A stretch of 64,000 nt of DNA from the NCBI RefSeq assembly GCF_014651075.1, contig NZ_BMWE01000013.1:164373-228372 (forward strand), given 5' to 3'. This DNA comes from Streptomyces djakartensis (GTDB lineage Bacteria; Actinomycetota; Actinomycetes; Streptomycetales; Streptomycetaceae). Position numbers and translations under genes: made by a program. Positions 1 through 7,993 of this stretch are shown in pieces. Each line of letters opens with the position of its first letter. Within the stretch, counting starts at the first letter, position 1. Below the pieces are notes generated by a model. It was not told the DNA's origin. It searched no databases and worked only from the letters and a program-made list of their open reading frames with translations.

Positions 1-209
1 AACTCGTCGGGACGGACACCTCGGTGACGGTCTCGGTCTACGACAGCAGCTCCGCGCTGCCCCGCATCTTCCCCCGCAACCCCGAGCGCATCGGGCGGCA
101 CGGTCTGGAGATCGTGCACGCGCTCGCGGAGCAGGTCAGCGTGGAACGGGTGCCGGTGGGCAAGCGGGTGCGCGCCGTGCTGCCCCTCGGCAGCGAAACC
201 AGCGGATAG
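1..209 (+). CDS. ATP-binding anti-sigma-type protein (3' end only)
   Basis: This is the C-terminal piece of a gene that begins left of the window; the stop is TAG at 207-209. The visible residues contain a G2-like box (GRHGLEIV) followed by a short strand ending in RAVLPL. That is the typical end of the HATPase_c_2 domain in RsbW/SpoIIAB-type serine kinases, which bind and inhibit SigB-family sigma factors. It converges on the SigB-family sigma gene at 393-1310, which it may control; this partnership is inference. N-terminal motifs are outside the window. Confidence 0.7.
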   Translation, partial: LVGTDTSVTVSVYDSSSALPRIFPRNPERIGRHGLEIVHALAEQVSVERVPVGKRVRAVLPLGSETSG

Positions 210-325
210 GCCCTCCGGAAGGCAGGAGCGTCCGGCGGGCCGCCTGCGAGCCGTCCGCTTCTGCGTCGCGTCGTCGGCGGCAGCCTTCAGTCGTGCGCGG
301 CGACCACTGCGCCCCGGACACACTC

Positions 326-369
326 GCGGGTGCCGCCCCACTCCGGAAAAGAAGAGGGACGGCACCCGC
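326..369. terminator. bidirectional hairpin between convergent genes
   Basis: A perfect 10-bp inverted repeat, GCGGGTGCCG at 326-335 and CGGCACCCGC at 360-369, has a 24-nt loop. It lies between the stops of the ATPase fragment and the convergent sigma factor gene. There is no U tract, which is common for high-GC actinobacterial terminators. Confidence 0.6.
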
Positions 370-392
370 CGGCTCCGTCCTGGCCGGCCGTG

Positions 393-1310
393 TCAGGCGC
401 AGCCCAGCTCGCCGAGCATGCCCTGGCGCAGTCGCGTGATGATCCGCTTGATCAGCCGGGAGACGTGCATCTGGGAGCAGCCGAGCCGCTCACCGATCTC
501 CGCCTGGGTGGCCTCCTCCACGAACCGCATGTGGATGATCTGCCGGTCGCGCTCGCTGAGCTCGGCCATCAGCGGGGCGAGCGAGTGGAAGTCCTCGACG
601 AGCCGCAGACCGTCCTCCTCCACGCCGATGAAGTCGGCCAGGACCGCTTCGCCGCCCTCCGGGCCGTCACCGGTGAGCGCGGCGTCCAGCGACGACGAGT
701 TGTAGCCGTTGGAGGCGATCTGCCCTTCGACGACCTCCTTCTCGGAGATGTTCATCAGCGTGGCCAGTTCGGCGACCGTCGGCTCACGGTCCAGCCGGCT
801 GGCGAGCTCCTCACGGGCCTTGGCCAGCTCCACTCGCAGCTCCTGGAGCCGCCGCGGGACGTGCACCGCCCACGTGGTGTCCCGGAAGAAACGCTTGATC
901 TCGCCGACGATGTACGGCAGCGCGAAGGACGTGAACTCGACCTCGCGCGACAGCTCGAACCGGTCGATGGCCTTGATCAGGCCGATCATGCCGGTCTGGA
1001 CGATGTCCTCCATGTCGTCACCGCGGCCCCGGAACCGGCCGGCCGCGAACCGCACGAGCGACATGTTCATCTCGATCAGGGTGTTGCGCGCGTACTGGTA
1101 CTCGTGCGTGCCCTCTTCGAGTTCCGTCAGGCGCTGGAAGAACTGGCGGGACAGCTCCCTGGCGTCCCGCGGGGCCACGGACCGGGGGTCCACGACTCCG
1201 GGCAGTGCTCCGTCCCCCGCGCCGGCCTCGGCGTTCTGCTCGGCGGCCTGTGCCTTCGACCGGATCACGGCGCTCTCCATTACCTCTCCCACGAAAGTCA
1301 CGGCGGACAT
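393..1310 (-). CDS. sigL: SigB/SigF/SigG-family RNA polymerase sigma factor (sigL-like)
   Basis: This 305-residue alternative sigma factor directs RNA polymerase to stress promoters. Region 2 is visible as NTLIEMNMSLVRFAAGRF, then DIVQTGMIGLIKAIDRFE and FTSFALPYIVGEIKRFFRD. Region 3 follows, and region 4 has the helix-turn-helix TQAEIGERLGCSQMHVSRL. The start at 1310 is preferred because it fits the upstream SigB-type promoter and has a GGGAG; an ATG at 1280 preceded by GGGAGAGG is the alternative (295 aa). The family name is secure. The symbol rests on the remembered S. coelicolor order sigL-popR-clpP4-clpP3. It is divergent from popR and next to an anti-sigma-type ATPase. Confidence 0.88.
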   Translation of the reverse strand: MSAVTFVGEVMESAVIRSKAQAAEQNAEAGAGDGALPGVVDPRSVAPRDARELSRQFFQRLTELEEGTHEYQYARNTLIEMNMSLVRFAAGRFRGRGDDMEDIVQTGMIGLIKAIDRFELSREVEFTSFALPYIVGEIKRFFRDTTWAVHVPRRLQELRVELAKAREELASRLDREPTVAELATLMNISEKEVVEGQIASNGYNSSSLDAALTGDGPEGGEAVLADFIGVEEDGLRLVEDFHSLAPLMAELSERDRQIIHMRFVEEATQAEIGERLGCSQMHVSRLIKRIITRLRQGMLGELGCA

Positions 1311-1335
1311 CTGCCTAGGTACTCCCGAGTTGCGG

Positions 1336-1360
1336 GTACCCGGGTCGTCCCGCACCATGC
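1336..1360 (-). promoter_or_regulatory. SigB-type promoter for the sigma factor gene
   Basis: On the minus strand, GCAT (1360-1357), a 15-nt spacer and GGGTAC (1341-1336) match the GNNT-N14-16-GGGTAC/T consensus reported for S. coelicolor SigB. The predicted transcript would start near 1329, giving a short leader with GGGAG ahead of the ATG at 1310. It implies autoregulation or cross-regulation by the SigB group. Confidence 0.55.
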
Positions 1361-1487
1361 CCCCTGACTTTACGCCCGGCCGAAAAGGAGCGGAACCCGC
1401 CGTTCCGAACGTTGTGGTTCCGGTGATTCCACCCAGGGCGCAACGCCGGGCCCTTCCCTCGGCGGGCGGGATTCCTAGGCTGGAGCA

Positions 1488-1901
1488 GTGAGCCACCACG
1501 TGCCGAACGAAGCCCGAGTCGTCCCGCTGCGCCCGCACTCCGCGCGCCCTGACGGTGCCCCGCCCCGCCGGACGTCCCCCGCGCCCGCCGCGAAGGAGCC
1601 CCTGTGGCGCGACCTGATCGGTGACGTCCTGCGCCGTGAACGTCTGGCGCAGGAACGCACGTTGAAGGACGTCGCCGACGAGGCGCGGATCTCCATGCCG
1701 TACCTCTCCGAGGTGGAGCGCGGCCGCAAGGAGGCCTCCTCGGAGGTCCTCGCGGCCGCCGCCCGCGCCCTCGGACTGGGCCTCGGTGACCTGTTGTCCA
1801 GGGCGCAGGGCGAACTGGCCCGCGTCACCTCGCGGTACGCGGGCGGCAGCCGTCGGGCGGTGTCCCCGCCGTCGCACGACGGACTGTGCCTGGCTGCCTG
1901 A
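1488..1901 (+). CDS. popR: PopR, XRE-family activator of clpP3-clpP4
   Basis: This 137-residue regulator has a central helix-turn-helix domain (about residues 40-105, including RRERLAQERTLKDVADEA and MPYLSEVERGRKEASSEVL). It resembles ClgR/PopR-type Clp regulators. It ends in Leu-Ala-Ala; in S. lividans, PopR turnover by ClpP1/ClpP2 is known to require C-terminal alanines. It starts at GTG 1488, only 6 nt after a TAGGCT -10-like hexamer (1476-1481), so it may be leaderless. It converges on the clpP3-clpP4 operon, the known PopR target, whose promoter carries a matching palindrome. Confidence 0.88.
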   Translation: MSHHVPNEARVVPLRPHSARPDGAPPRRTSPAPAAKEPLWRDLIGDVLRRERLAQERTLKDVADEARISMPYLSEVERGRKEASSEVLAAAARALGLGLGDLLSRAQGELARVTSRYAGGSRRAVSPPSHDGLCLAA

Positions 1902-1933
1902 TCGGTGCTGATCCCCGCGGGCCGGCCGGCGCC

Positions 1934-2536
1934 TCAGATCTTGACGAGGCGCCGGCTGAGTACCTCGTCGGCCAGCCCGTAGCCCACCGCCTCCTGGGCG
2001 GTGAACACCTTGTCGCGGTCCATGTCGGCCCGCAGGGTCGCCACGTCGTGGTGGGTGTGCCGGGCCAGCACCTCCTCGACCTGGGAGCGGATCCGCACCA
2101 TCTCCTTGGCCTGGAGCGCCAGATCGGAGACCATGCCGCGTCGCCCCCCGGTGGCCGGCTGCCCGAGCAGCACCCGCGCGTGCTCCAGTACATACCGCCG
2201 GCCGGGATCCCCGCCGGCCAGCAGCACGGCCGCCGTCGAGGCCGCCTGCCCGACGCACAGGGTGGAGACCGGGGCCTGCACGAACGTCATGGTGTCGTAG
2301 ATGGCCATGAGCGAAGTGAACGAGCCGCCCGGGGAGTTGATGTAGATCGCGATCTCGCTCTCCGGGGACGCCGACTCCAGATGGAGGAGCTGCGCGATGA
2401 CGACGTTGGCGACACCGTCGTCGATCTCGGTGCCGAGGAAGATGATCCGCTCGGACAGCAACCGGCTGAACACGTCGTAGGACCGCTCGCCCTGCGGGGT
2501 GCGCTCGACGACGTTCGGAATCGTGTACGTCCCCAT
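1934..2536 (-). CDS. clpP4: ClpP4 protease subunit lacking the catalytic His
   Basis: This 200-residue ClpP-family subunit is the second gene of the operon. NSPGGS and the nucleophile region GQAASTAA are present (Ser about residue 100), and DRDKVF keeps the Asp region. The usual MHQP motif reads LLGQP, so the residue 25 positions after the Ser, normally the catalytic His, is Gly125. By analogy with plastid ClpR this subunit is probably non-proteolytic and works in a mixed ring with ClpP3; that is inference. Its ATG overlaps the clpP3 stop (TGATG), so the two are translationally coupled. Confidence 0.93.
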   Translation of the reverse strand: MGTYTIPNVVERTPQGERSYDVFSRLLSERIIFLGTEIDDGVANVVIAQLLHLESASPESEIAIYINSPGGSFTSLMAIYDTMTFVQAPVSTLCVGQAASTAAVLLAGGDPGRRYVLEHARVLLGQPATGGRRGMVSDLALQAKEMVRIRSQVEEVLARHTHHDVATLRADMDRDKVFTAQEAVGYGLADEVLSRRLVKI

Positions 2537-3177
2537 CACTGAAGCCCCATCCTGCGCCGGGTGGCCGCCGGGCGGACGTCCGTCAGGGACGCCACGACCT
2601 GGTCCACCATGCCGTACTCCCTGGCCTCCTCGGCCGTGAACCACCGGTCGCGGTCCCCGTCCCTGGAAATGGTCTCCGGGCTCTGGCCGGTGTGCTCGGC
2701 GGTGATCCGCTCGATGGTCCGCTTGGTGTGCTCCAGGTTCTCCGCCTGGATCTCGATGTCGGCGGTGGTGCCGCCGATGCCCGCCGACGGCTGGTGCATC
2801 ATGATGCGCGCGTTCGGCAGGGCGTAGCGCTTGCCCGGCGCGCCGACACTGAGCAGGAACTGGCCCATGCTGGCCGCGAAGCCCATGGCCAGAGTGGAGA
2901 CGTCGTTGGGGATGAGGCGCATCGTGTCGTAGATGGCGAGACCGGCGTGCACCGCGCCGCCCGGGCTGTTGATGTACAGGCTGATGTCGGTGCGCGGGTC
3001 CTCGGCGGACAGGATCAGCAGCTGGGCGCAGATCCGGTTCGCGGAGACCTCGTCGACCTGGGTGCCCAGCAGCACGATGCGCTGCGCGAGCAGCTGGGCG
3101 GCGAGATGGTCGTCGAAGCGGGTCGGAGGGGTGTCGCCCTCCTCCGCCCGCGGGGCGAGTGTCGTGAGTGGAGTCAT
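2536..3177 (-). CDS. clpP3: ClpP3 ATP-dependent Clp protease proteolytic subunit
   Basis: This 213-residue serine peptidase works in the cytosolic Clp machine with a ClpA/C/X ATPase. The triad region is intact: GFAASMGQFLL (Ser about 103), MMHQPSAG (His about 128) and DRDRWF. The YINSPGGAV loop is present. The start at 3177 is preceded by GAGGAG at good spacing. It is first in a two-gene operon with clpP4 and is divergent from a VOC gene. It is expected to be activated by PopR through the palindrome at 3283-3297. Confidence 0.93.
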   Translation of the reverse strand: MTPLTTLAPRAEEGDTPPTRFDDHLAAQLLAQRIVLLGTQVDEVSANRICAQLLILSAEDPRTDISLYINSPGGAVHAGLAIYDTMRLIPNDVSTLAMGFAASMGQFLLSVGAPGKRYALPNARIMMHQPSAGIGGTTADIEIQAENLEHTKRTIERITAEHTGQSPETISRDGDRDRWFTAEEAREYGMVDQVVASLTDVRPAATRRRMGLQ

Positions 3178-3204
3178 CGGTTCTCCTCGTCGTGGCAGAA
3201 GTGC

Positions 3205-3230
3205 CGCGGACCGACCGCGGTCGGACCGCG
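3205..3230. repeat. 26-bp dyad in the clpP3 leader
   Basis: The half-sites CGCGGACCGACCG (3205-3217) and CGGTCGGACCGCG (3218-3230) are complementary except for one A:A pair. A GGCAGAA at 3194-3200, matching half of the PopR-type motif, lies just beside it. The dyad is immediately upstream of the clpP3 ribosome binding site. Confidence 0.6.
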
Positions 3231-3282
3231 GACGTGCCGTCGGCTCCACTCTTGACCTCGGACGACGACCACAGGCGGTTTC

Positions 3283-3297
3283 TCTGCCCTGGGCAGA
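3283..3297 (-). promoter_or_regulatory. PopR operator upstream of clpP3
   Basis: A perfect palindrome, TCTGCC (3283-3288), CTG, GGCAGA (3292-3297), lies about 105 bp upstream of the clpP3 start. It matches the PopR target I recall from S. lividans (TTCTGCC-N3-GGCAGAA), except that the outermost T/A on each side differs. Confidence 0.75.
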
Positions 3298-3431
3298 TCC
3301 GCTGCCGGCGGAGTGCACCGGCTCGGCTCCTGTCGCGCGACCGCCGGAAGAACGCCCCCGCCCGACCGATGAGTTTCGCGGCGCGGGCCGGTCGACATGG
3401 ATGACAGCGACCCACGCTCCGGGAGGTACTC

Positions 3432-3914
3432 ATGGCATCCGACGGCTTCACCACGTGTCTCTGGTTCGACGGCCAGGCCGAGGAGGCCGCCCACTTCTAC
3501 GTCTCGGTCTTCAAGAACTCCAGCGTCGGCAAGGTCGCCCGCTACCCCGAGGGAGCACCCCGGCCCGCCGGCAGCGTGATGACCGTCGAGTTCACGGCGA
3601 ACGGCCACAGGTTCCTCGGGCTGAACGGCGGACCGCAGTTCAGCTTCACCGAGGCGACCTCCTTCATGATCACTTGCGAGAACCAGGAGGAGATCGACTA
3701 CTACTGGGCAAGGCTCACCGAGAACGGCGGCGAGCCCGGCCCCTGCGGCTGGCTCAAGGACAAGTACGGCCTGTCCTGGCAGGTCGTCCCGGACCGGCTC
3801 GACGAGATGATCTGCGACCCGGACCCGGCGAGGGCGGCCCGCGTGACCCAGGCCTTCATGGCGATGGGCAAGTTCGACCTCGCGGCCCTGGAAAGGGCGT
3901 ACGCGGGGGAGTGA
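3432..3914 (+). CDS. VOC-superfamily PhnB/3-demethylubiquinone-like protein
   Basis: This 160-residue single-domain protein belongs to the glyoxalase/bleomycin resistance fold in its PhnB-like branch. It shows the typical opening TTCLWFDGQAEEAAHFYVSV, the middle strand VEFTANGHRFLGLNGG, and the end YGLSWQVVP. The family includes metal-dependent and metal-free members; the substrate cannot be told. GGGAGG precedes the ATG. It is divergent from clpP3, and a small CCCCG/CGGGG hairpin (3920-3934) follows the stop. Confidence 0.82.
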   Translation: MASDGFTTCLWFDGQAEEAAHFYVSVFKNSSVGKVARYPEGAPRPAGSVMTVEFTANGHRFLGLNGGPQFSFTEATSFMITCENQEEIDYYWARLTENGGEPGPCGWLKDKYGLSWQVVPDRLDEMICDPDPARAARVTQAFMAMGKFDLAALERAYAGE

Positions 3915-3960
3915 CGTATCCCCGAGGGACGGGGCCGCCCGCGAGTGACGGCCTCCGCCC

Positions 3961-4860
3961 CTACGCCGTCTCGGCCAGGATCTCCCTGATGACATGCCGG
4001 GAGTTCGCCGCGACCGGCGGGTTCGTCTCCCAGTAGTACGGCAGCGCGATGACCGCGATCGACAGGGCCCAGCCGCGCCCCCGGGCCCACTCGGCCCCGT
4101 CCACGCCCATGGCCTCGCGGAAGACACCACGGGCCCCGGCGGGCAGCAGACACCAGGCGGCGATGAGGTCGACCGCGGGATCGCCCACCCCCACCGTGCC
4201 GTAGTCGATCACGCCGGTCAGCCGTCCATCCGTGATCAGCAGGTTCCCGGCCATCAGATCGCCGTGCGCCCAGAGCGGCGGACCGGCGTACTCCGGGGCG
4301 CGCAGGGCCTCCTCCCACACCTCCGTCACCGCCGCGGTGTCGACCCGCCCCGCCAGTTGCGCGAGCGCGTCCCGCAGGAACGGGTCCCGGGTCGCCAGCG
4401 GCACGCCCCGGTAGCCGGCCGGGCCTTCTGCCGGATCGATCCGGCGCAGGGCCGTGACGTAGTCCGCCAGGTCCCCGGCGAGCAGCTCGGGTTCCTCGAG
4501 CTCACCCGGGACCGGGTTGTGGCCGTCCAGCCAGCGGTACACCGACCAAGGCCACGGGAAGTCCTCGCCGGGCTCGCCCCGCCCCAGAGGTTCCGGCGCG
4601 GCGGCGGGCAGGCCCGGCCCCAGCCGCGGCAGCCAGCGCAGTTCGTGGGCGATCGCCTCGACGGCCCGGGGATGCCGGGGGAGCCGCACCACCTTGTCCG
4701 CACCGAGGCGGAACATGGCGTTCTCGGTCCCCGAGGACGCGAGGCGCCGCACGGGCAGCCCGGCCCACCGCGGGAACTGAGCCCCGATCAGCCGGCCGAC
4801 CAGCGAGACGTCGACATCCAGTTCGTCCTCATGCATCCGCACCGCGCTCATGGCACCCAT
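3961..4860 (-). CDS. aminoglycoside phosphotransferase-family kinase
   Basis: This 299-residue small-molecule kinase has the APH fold. The N-lobe carries SGTENAMFRLGADKVVRLP, the catalytic loop is HGDLMAGNLL (HxDxxxxN) and the metal-binding segment is IDYGTVGVGDP. The family phosphorylates aminoglycosides, macrolides or metabolites. Nothing here shows antibiotic specificity, so resistance should not be assumed. Two starts are possible (4860 or 4851); neither has a clear ribosome binding site. It lies 8 bp downstream of the SGNH lipoprotein gene and may be cotranscribed. Confidence 0.82.
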   Translation of the reverse strand: MGAMSAVRMHEDELDVDVSLVGRLIGAQFPRWAGLPVRRLASSGTENAMFRLGADKVVRLPRHPRAVEAIAHELRWLPRLGPGLPAAAPEPLGRGEPGEDFPWPWSVYRWLDGHNPVPGELEEPELLAGDLADYVTALRRIDPAEGPAGYRGVPLATRDPFLRDALAQLAGRVDTAAVTEVWEEALRAPEYAGPPLWAHGDLMAGNLLITDGRLTGVIDYGTVGVGDPAVDLIAAWCLLPAGARGVFREAMGVDGAEWARGRGWALSIAVIALPYYWETNPPVAANSRHVIREILAETA

Positions 4861-4868
4861 TCGAGCGG

Positions 4869-5771
4869 TCAGGGCGCCGACTGTCGAATGGTTTCGGTGA
4901 TCTCCCGGGCGATGCGCAGGATGCCGGGGGAGCGAACGGGACAGGGCTTCGGTGTGGACGTGGTGGGCGCCAGGCAGAAGTGCAGGTAGTCGTCGTCCCG
5001 GTGCAGGGCCGTCCGGTCACGGCCCGGCTGGGTGCAGTAGCCGGGGCGGGCGCGCTCGTGGGCGGTGCAGGGCAGGTACTGCGTCCAGGTGTAGCGGTCC
5101 GGGGCCGGGCTCACCGTCTTCCCGGCATCGGCTACGAGGCCGTCCGAGGCGGCGGCCAGCCGCTCGTAGAGGCCGTTCACACGCCGCACCCGGTCGGGCG
5201 TGATCGGGTCCGGCCCCTGCAGCACCCACACGATCCGCGGCCGGTGGGATCCGCCGGCCGCGGTGATCTGCTCGATGAGCCGGTGCGCGTCGGCCTCGTA
5301 CCGCCTGAAGTACTTCTCCCGGGACGCGTCGTACGTGATGCCGTCCATGCACCAGGTGAAGTCCCAGGCGTTGCCCCAGAACTGCAGCACCACGAAGTCC
5401 GGCCGCAGTGAGCGCACCAGCGCGGCCGCCTTGTCCCGTGCCGGTACGAGCGACCGCTCCGCCGTGCCCTCCAGGTAGTCGCACAGGGTGGTGCCCGAGT
5501 AGGGGACGCTCCTGTACCCGGCCCTCAGCTCGCGGCGCAGTTCCCGGCCCAGGACGTTCTGGTTCTCCATGGCGAGCGAGTCGCCGAGGTACAGCACCCT
5601 GGGCGCCTTCACGGGCGTGCGGGCACCGGGTGAGGCGGGAGCCCGCTGGTGGGTCGTGGCGGACCCGGCCGGGGCGGACGGCGGGGGCGCCTCCGGGCCG
5701 GACGACGGATCGCCGCACGCACCGAGCAGCAGCCCCGCCAACAGCACTCCCACGATCCACGGTCCGCGCAT
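4869..5771 (-). CDS. SGNH-hydrolase-fold lipoprotein
   Basis: This 300-residue exported protein has a lipobox signal peptide (VGVLLAGLLLGACGD), so it should be anchored outside the membrane. A low-complexity Pro/Ala/Ser linker follows. The SGNH blocks are visible: YLGDSLAMENQNV (nucleophile Ser), LQFWGNAWD (Asn) and DDYLHFC (Asp/His). Such proteins are esterases or O-acetyl-group enzymes. The start at 5771 is chosen over an upstream frame because it gives a clean signal peptide and has GGGAG at good spacing. Confidence 0.82.
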   Translation of the reverse strand: MRGPWIVGVLLAGLLLGACGDPSSGPEAPPPSAPAGSATTHQRAPASPGARTPVKAPRVLYLGDSLAMENQNVLGRELRRELRAGYRSVPYSGTTLCDYLEGTAERSLVPARDKAAALVRSLRPDFVVLQFWGNAWDFTWCMDGITYDASREKYFRRYEADAHRLIEQITAAGGSHRPRIVWVLQGPDPITPDRVRRVNGLYERLAAASDGLVADAGKTVSPAPDRYTWTQYLPCTAHERARPGYCTQPGRDRTALHRDDDYLHFCLAPTTSTPKPCPVRSPGILRIAREITETIRQSAP

Positions 5772-5971
5772 ACGGCAACTCCCGCCCCGGCCGGCGAAAC
5801 GGCTCCCCAGGCAAGCACAGCACCGGCCGCAGCGGAAGACGCGGGCCGGCCATCGGCATGCGTTCATGGCCGACGATTTGACGATCGGTCAGGCCACATC
5901 GGCCGCGATCAGCCGGCACGGCCTTCGGCCGCCCTTGCCCGGGTCTGCGCCACGCCCTGACCGGAGCCTCC

Positions 5972-6994
5972 TCACGTCCAGTCGTTCACCAGCACCGCCG
6001 CCCCGTCGAACCGCCCCGCCTTGAGATCGCCGAGTGCCTCCGCGGCCCGCGACAGCGGATACCGGTGCGTCGTCGCGCGTACGCCGTACCTCGCCGCCAG
6101 GGACAGGAACTCGCGGCCGTCCTCGCGGGTGTTGGAGGCGACGCTGCGCAGCTGTTTCTCGTGGAACAGCTCCGTCTCGTAGTGCAGCGGCGGCGTGTCC
6201 GTGAGATGAATGCCCGCGATCGCCAGGACGCCGCCCCGGTCGAGGGCCCGCAGTGCGACCGGCACCAGCTCGCCCGCCGGCGCGAACAGGATCGCGCTGT
6301 CCAGCGGCTCGGGCGGCTCCGCGTACGCGTCCTGCGCGGAGGCCGCGCCCAGCTCCAGCGCCAGCCGCCGGGCGTGCGCACCGCGCGTCATGACGTGCAC
6401 GGTGGCACCCTCGGCGATCGCCACCTGCGCGCAGAGATGGGCGCTGCCCCCGAAGCCGTACAGCCCGAGCCGCCCGCCGGGCGGCAGCGCGGCCCGGCGC
6501 AGCGCGCGGTGGCCGATGATGCCCGCGCACAGCAGGGGCGCCAGCGCCACGTCCGGGACGTCCTTGGGCAGCCGGTACGCGAACGCGGCCGGCACCGTGG
6601 TGTACTCCGCGTAACCGCCGTCGGCGTGCCAGCCCGTGTACTCGGAGCGGGGACAGAGGTTCTCCGCGCCGCGCACGCAGTACGCGCAACCGCCGTCCGT
6701 GTGCCGCAGCCAGGCCACGCCGATCCGGCAGCCCGCCTCGAAGCCGCGAACCCCCGCACCAGCCCCGGCGAGCTCGCCGACCACCTCGTGACCGGGCGTG
6801 ACGCCTGGCCGGTGCACGGGCAGGTCGCCCTCGGTGACATGCAGGTCGGTGCGGCAGACGCCGCAGGCGCGTACCCGCACGAGCAGCTCGTCGTCCGCGG
6901 GCACGGGCACCGGTTTCCGGACCGGCCGCAGGTACCCCTCCTCGACCGGACCCGGCCGGACCACCGACCACGCGCGCATCGTCCCGTCCGCCAT
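5972..6994 (-). CDS. zinc-binding alcohol dehydrogenase family protein
   Basis: This 340-residue MDR-family oxidoreductase shows catalytic-zinc residues in CGVCRTDLH and PGHEVVG. The structural-zinc lobe DGGCAYCVRGAENLC has three cysteines, and the usual first Cys position appears as His (RHTDGG). The Rossmann site is LGLYGFGGSAHL, with glycine spacing slightly off the classical GxGxxG. It resembles AdhA-type NAD(P)-dependent enzymes; the substrate is unknown. An in-frame ATG at 6979 (MRAW) is an alternative start. It is divergent from the VOC gene at 7131. Confidence 0.86.
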   Translation of the reverse strand: MADGTMRAWSVVRPGPVEEGYLRPVRKPVPVPADDELLVRVRACGVCRTDLHVTEGDLPVHRPGVTPGHEVVGELAGAGAGVRGFEAGCRIGVAWLRHTDGGCAYCVRGAENLCPRSEYTGWHADGGYAEYTTVPAAFAYRLPKDVPDVALAPLLCAGIIGHRALRRAALPPGGRLGLYGFGGSAHLCAQVAIAEGATVHVMTRGAHARRLALELGAASAQDAYAEPPEPLDSAILFAPAGELVPVALRALDRGGVLAIAGIHLTDTPPLHYETELFHEKQLRSVASNTREDGREFLSLAARYGVRATTHRYPLSRAAEALGDLKAGRFDGAAVLVNDWT

Positions 6995-7130
6995 GCCGTC
7001 GCTCCTCGTCCCGCCGAGGTGGCCTCCCAGCCCAGTCTGCGACGGAACCGCCCGCTCGGCGCGCGGGCCGACCCACGGGTGACTAGCGTGAGGAAACGGA
7101 CTGTCCGCTCATTTCGAGAGGGTCGTGGTC

Positions 7131-7928
7131 ATGGCCGTGCAACCCGAAGGAACCCCGTGCTGGGCCGACGCGATGTTCAGCGACCTCGAAGGCGCCAAGA
7201 ACTTCTACGGAGACGTCCTCGGCTGGACCTTCGCCGAGGCGTCGGCGGAGTACGGCGACTACACCCAGGCGTACGCGAACGGCAAGGCGGCCGCCGCGGT
7301 CGTCCCGCCCATGCCCGGGCAGGAGGGCCAGTCGCAGTGGTGCCTGTACATCGCCGCCGAGGACGCCGCCGCCACCGCCGCCCGCATCCGCGACAACGGC
7401 GGCGAGGTGCTGATGGAGCCGATGCGGGTCGGCGACTTCGGCAGCATGTGCCTGGCCCGCGACCCCGGCGGCGTGGTCTTCGGCGTCTGGCAGGCGGGCA
7501 CCCACGAGGGCTTCGAGGTGGTGGCCGAACCGGGTGCCTACACCTGGGCCGAGGTCTTCACCCGCGAACCTGAGAAGTCCGACGCGTTCTTCCCCGCCGT
7601 CTTCTCCTACCGGCAGCGGGACATGGAGGACGGCGAGATGGACTTCCGGATCTATGACCTGGGGGAGCGCAGCGTGCTGGGCCGGATGAGGATGACCGGG
7701 GAGTTCCCGCCCGAGATGCCGCCGTACATCAACGTCTACTTCGCCGTCGAGGACTGCGACGAGGCCGTGGCGAAGGCCACCGAGCTGGGCGGTGTGCTGC
7801 GCTTCGGGCCGATGACCACCCCGTTCGGCCGGTTCGCCGCGATCAGCGATCCGCAGGGGGCCGACTTCTCGGTGATCGACACCACCACGACCGAGGGCGA
7901 CATGCCGAAGCTGACCGACGTGTCCTGA
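7131..7928 (+). CDS. tandem-VOC-domain protein
   Basis: This 265-residue protein has two glyoxalase/bleomycin-type VOC domains in tandem. Repeat 1 spans about residues 5-120 (CWADAMFSDLEGAKNFYGDV, then LARDPGGVVFGVWQ). Repeat 2 spans about 135-255 (AYTWAEVFTREPEKSDAFF, then AAISDPQGADFSVID). Similar proteins are annotated as CFP30B-like or hydroxylase-like, with no firm activity. ATG 7131 has GAGAGG at good spacing; an in-frame GTG lies two codons upstream. Confidence 0.84.
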   Translation: MAVQPEGTPCWADAMFSDLEGAKNFYGDVLGWTFAEASAEYGDYTQAYANGKAAAAVVPPMPGQEGQSQWCLYIAAEDAAATAARIRDNGGEVLMEPMRVGDFGSMCLARDPGGVVFGVWQAGTHEGFEVVAEPGAYTWAEVFTREPEKSDAFFPAVFSYRQRDMEDGEMDFRIYDLGERSVLGRMRMTGEFPPEMPPYINVYFAVEDCDEAVAKATELGGVLRFGPMTTPFGRFAAISDPQGADFSVIDTTTTEGDMPKLTDVS

Positions 7929-7993
7929 GCAGGAGGAGTGTCCGCGGCCCCTCCCGGCCGGGCGGCCCGTGCCGCCATGGCATGATCGGGCCC

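Noticed and set aside
1311..2258. Upstream in-frame extension of the sigma factor gene on the minus strand
   Set aside because: It crosses popR and the clpP4 end, has Arg/Gly-rich nonsense composition, and the SigB-type promoter and ribosome binding site place the start at 1310 or 1280.
3961..4860. Aminoglycoside resistance gene
   Set aside because: The phosphotransferase fold is clear, but nothing points to an antibiotic substrate, and there is no biosynthetic or resistance context.
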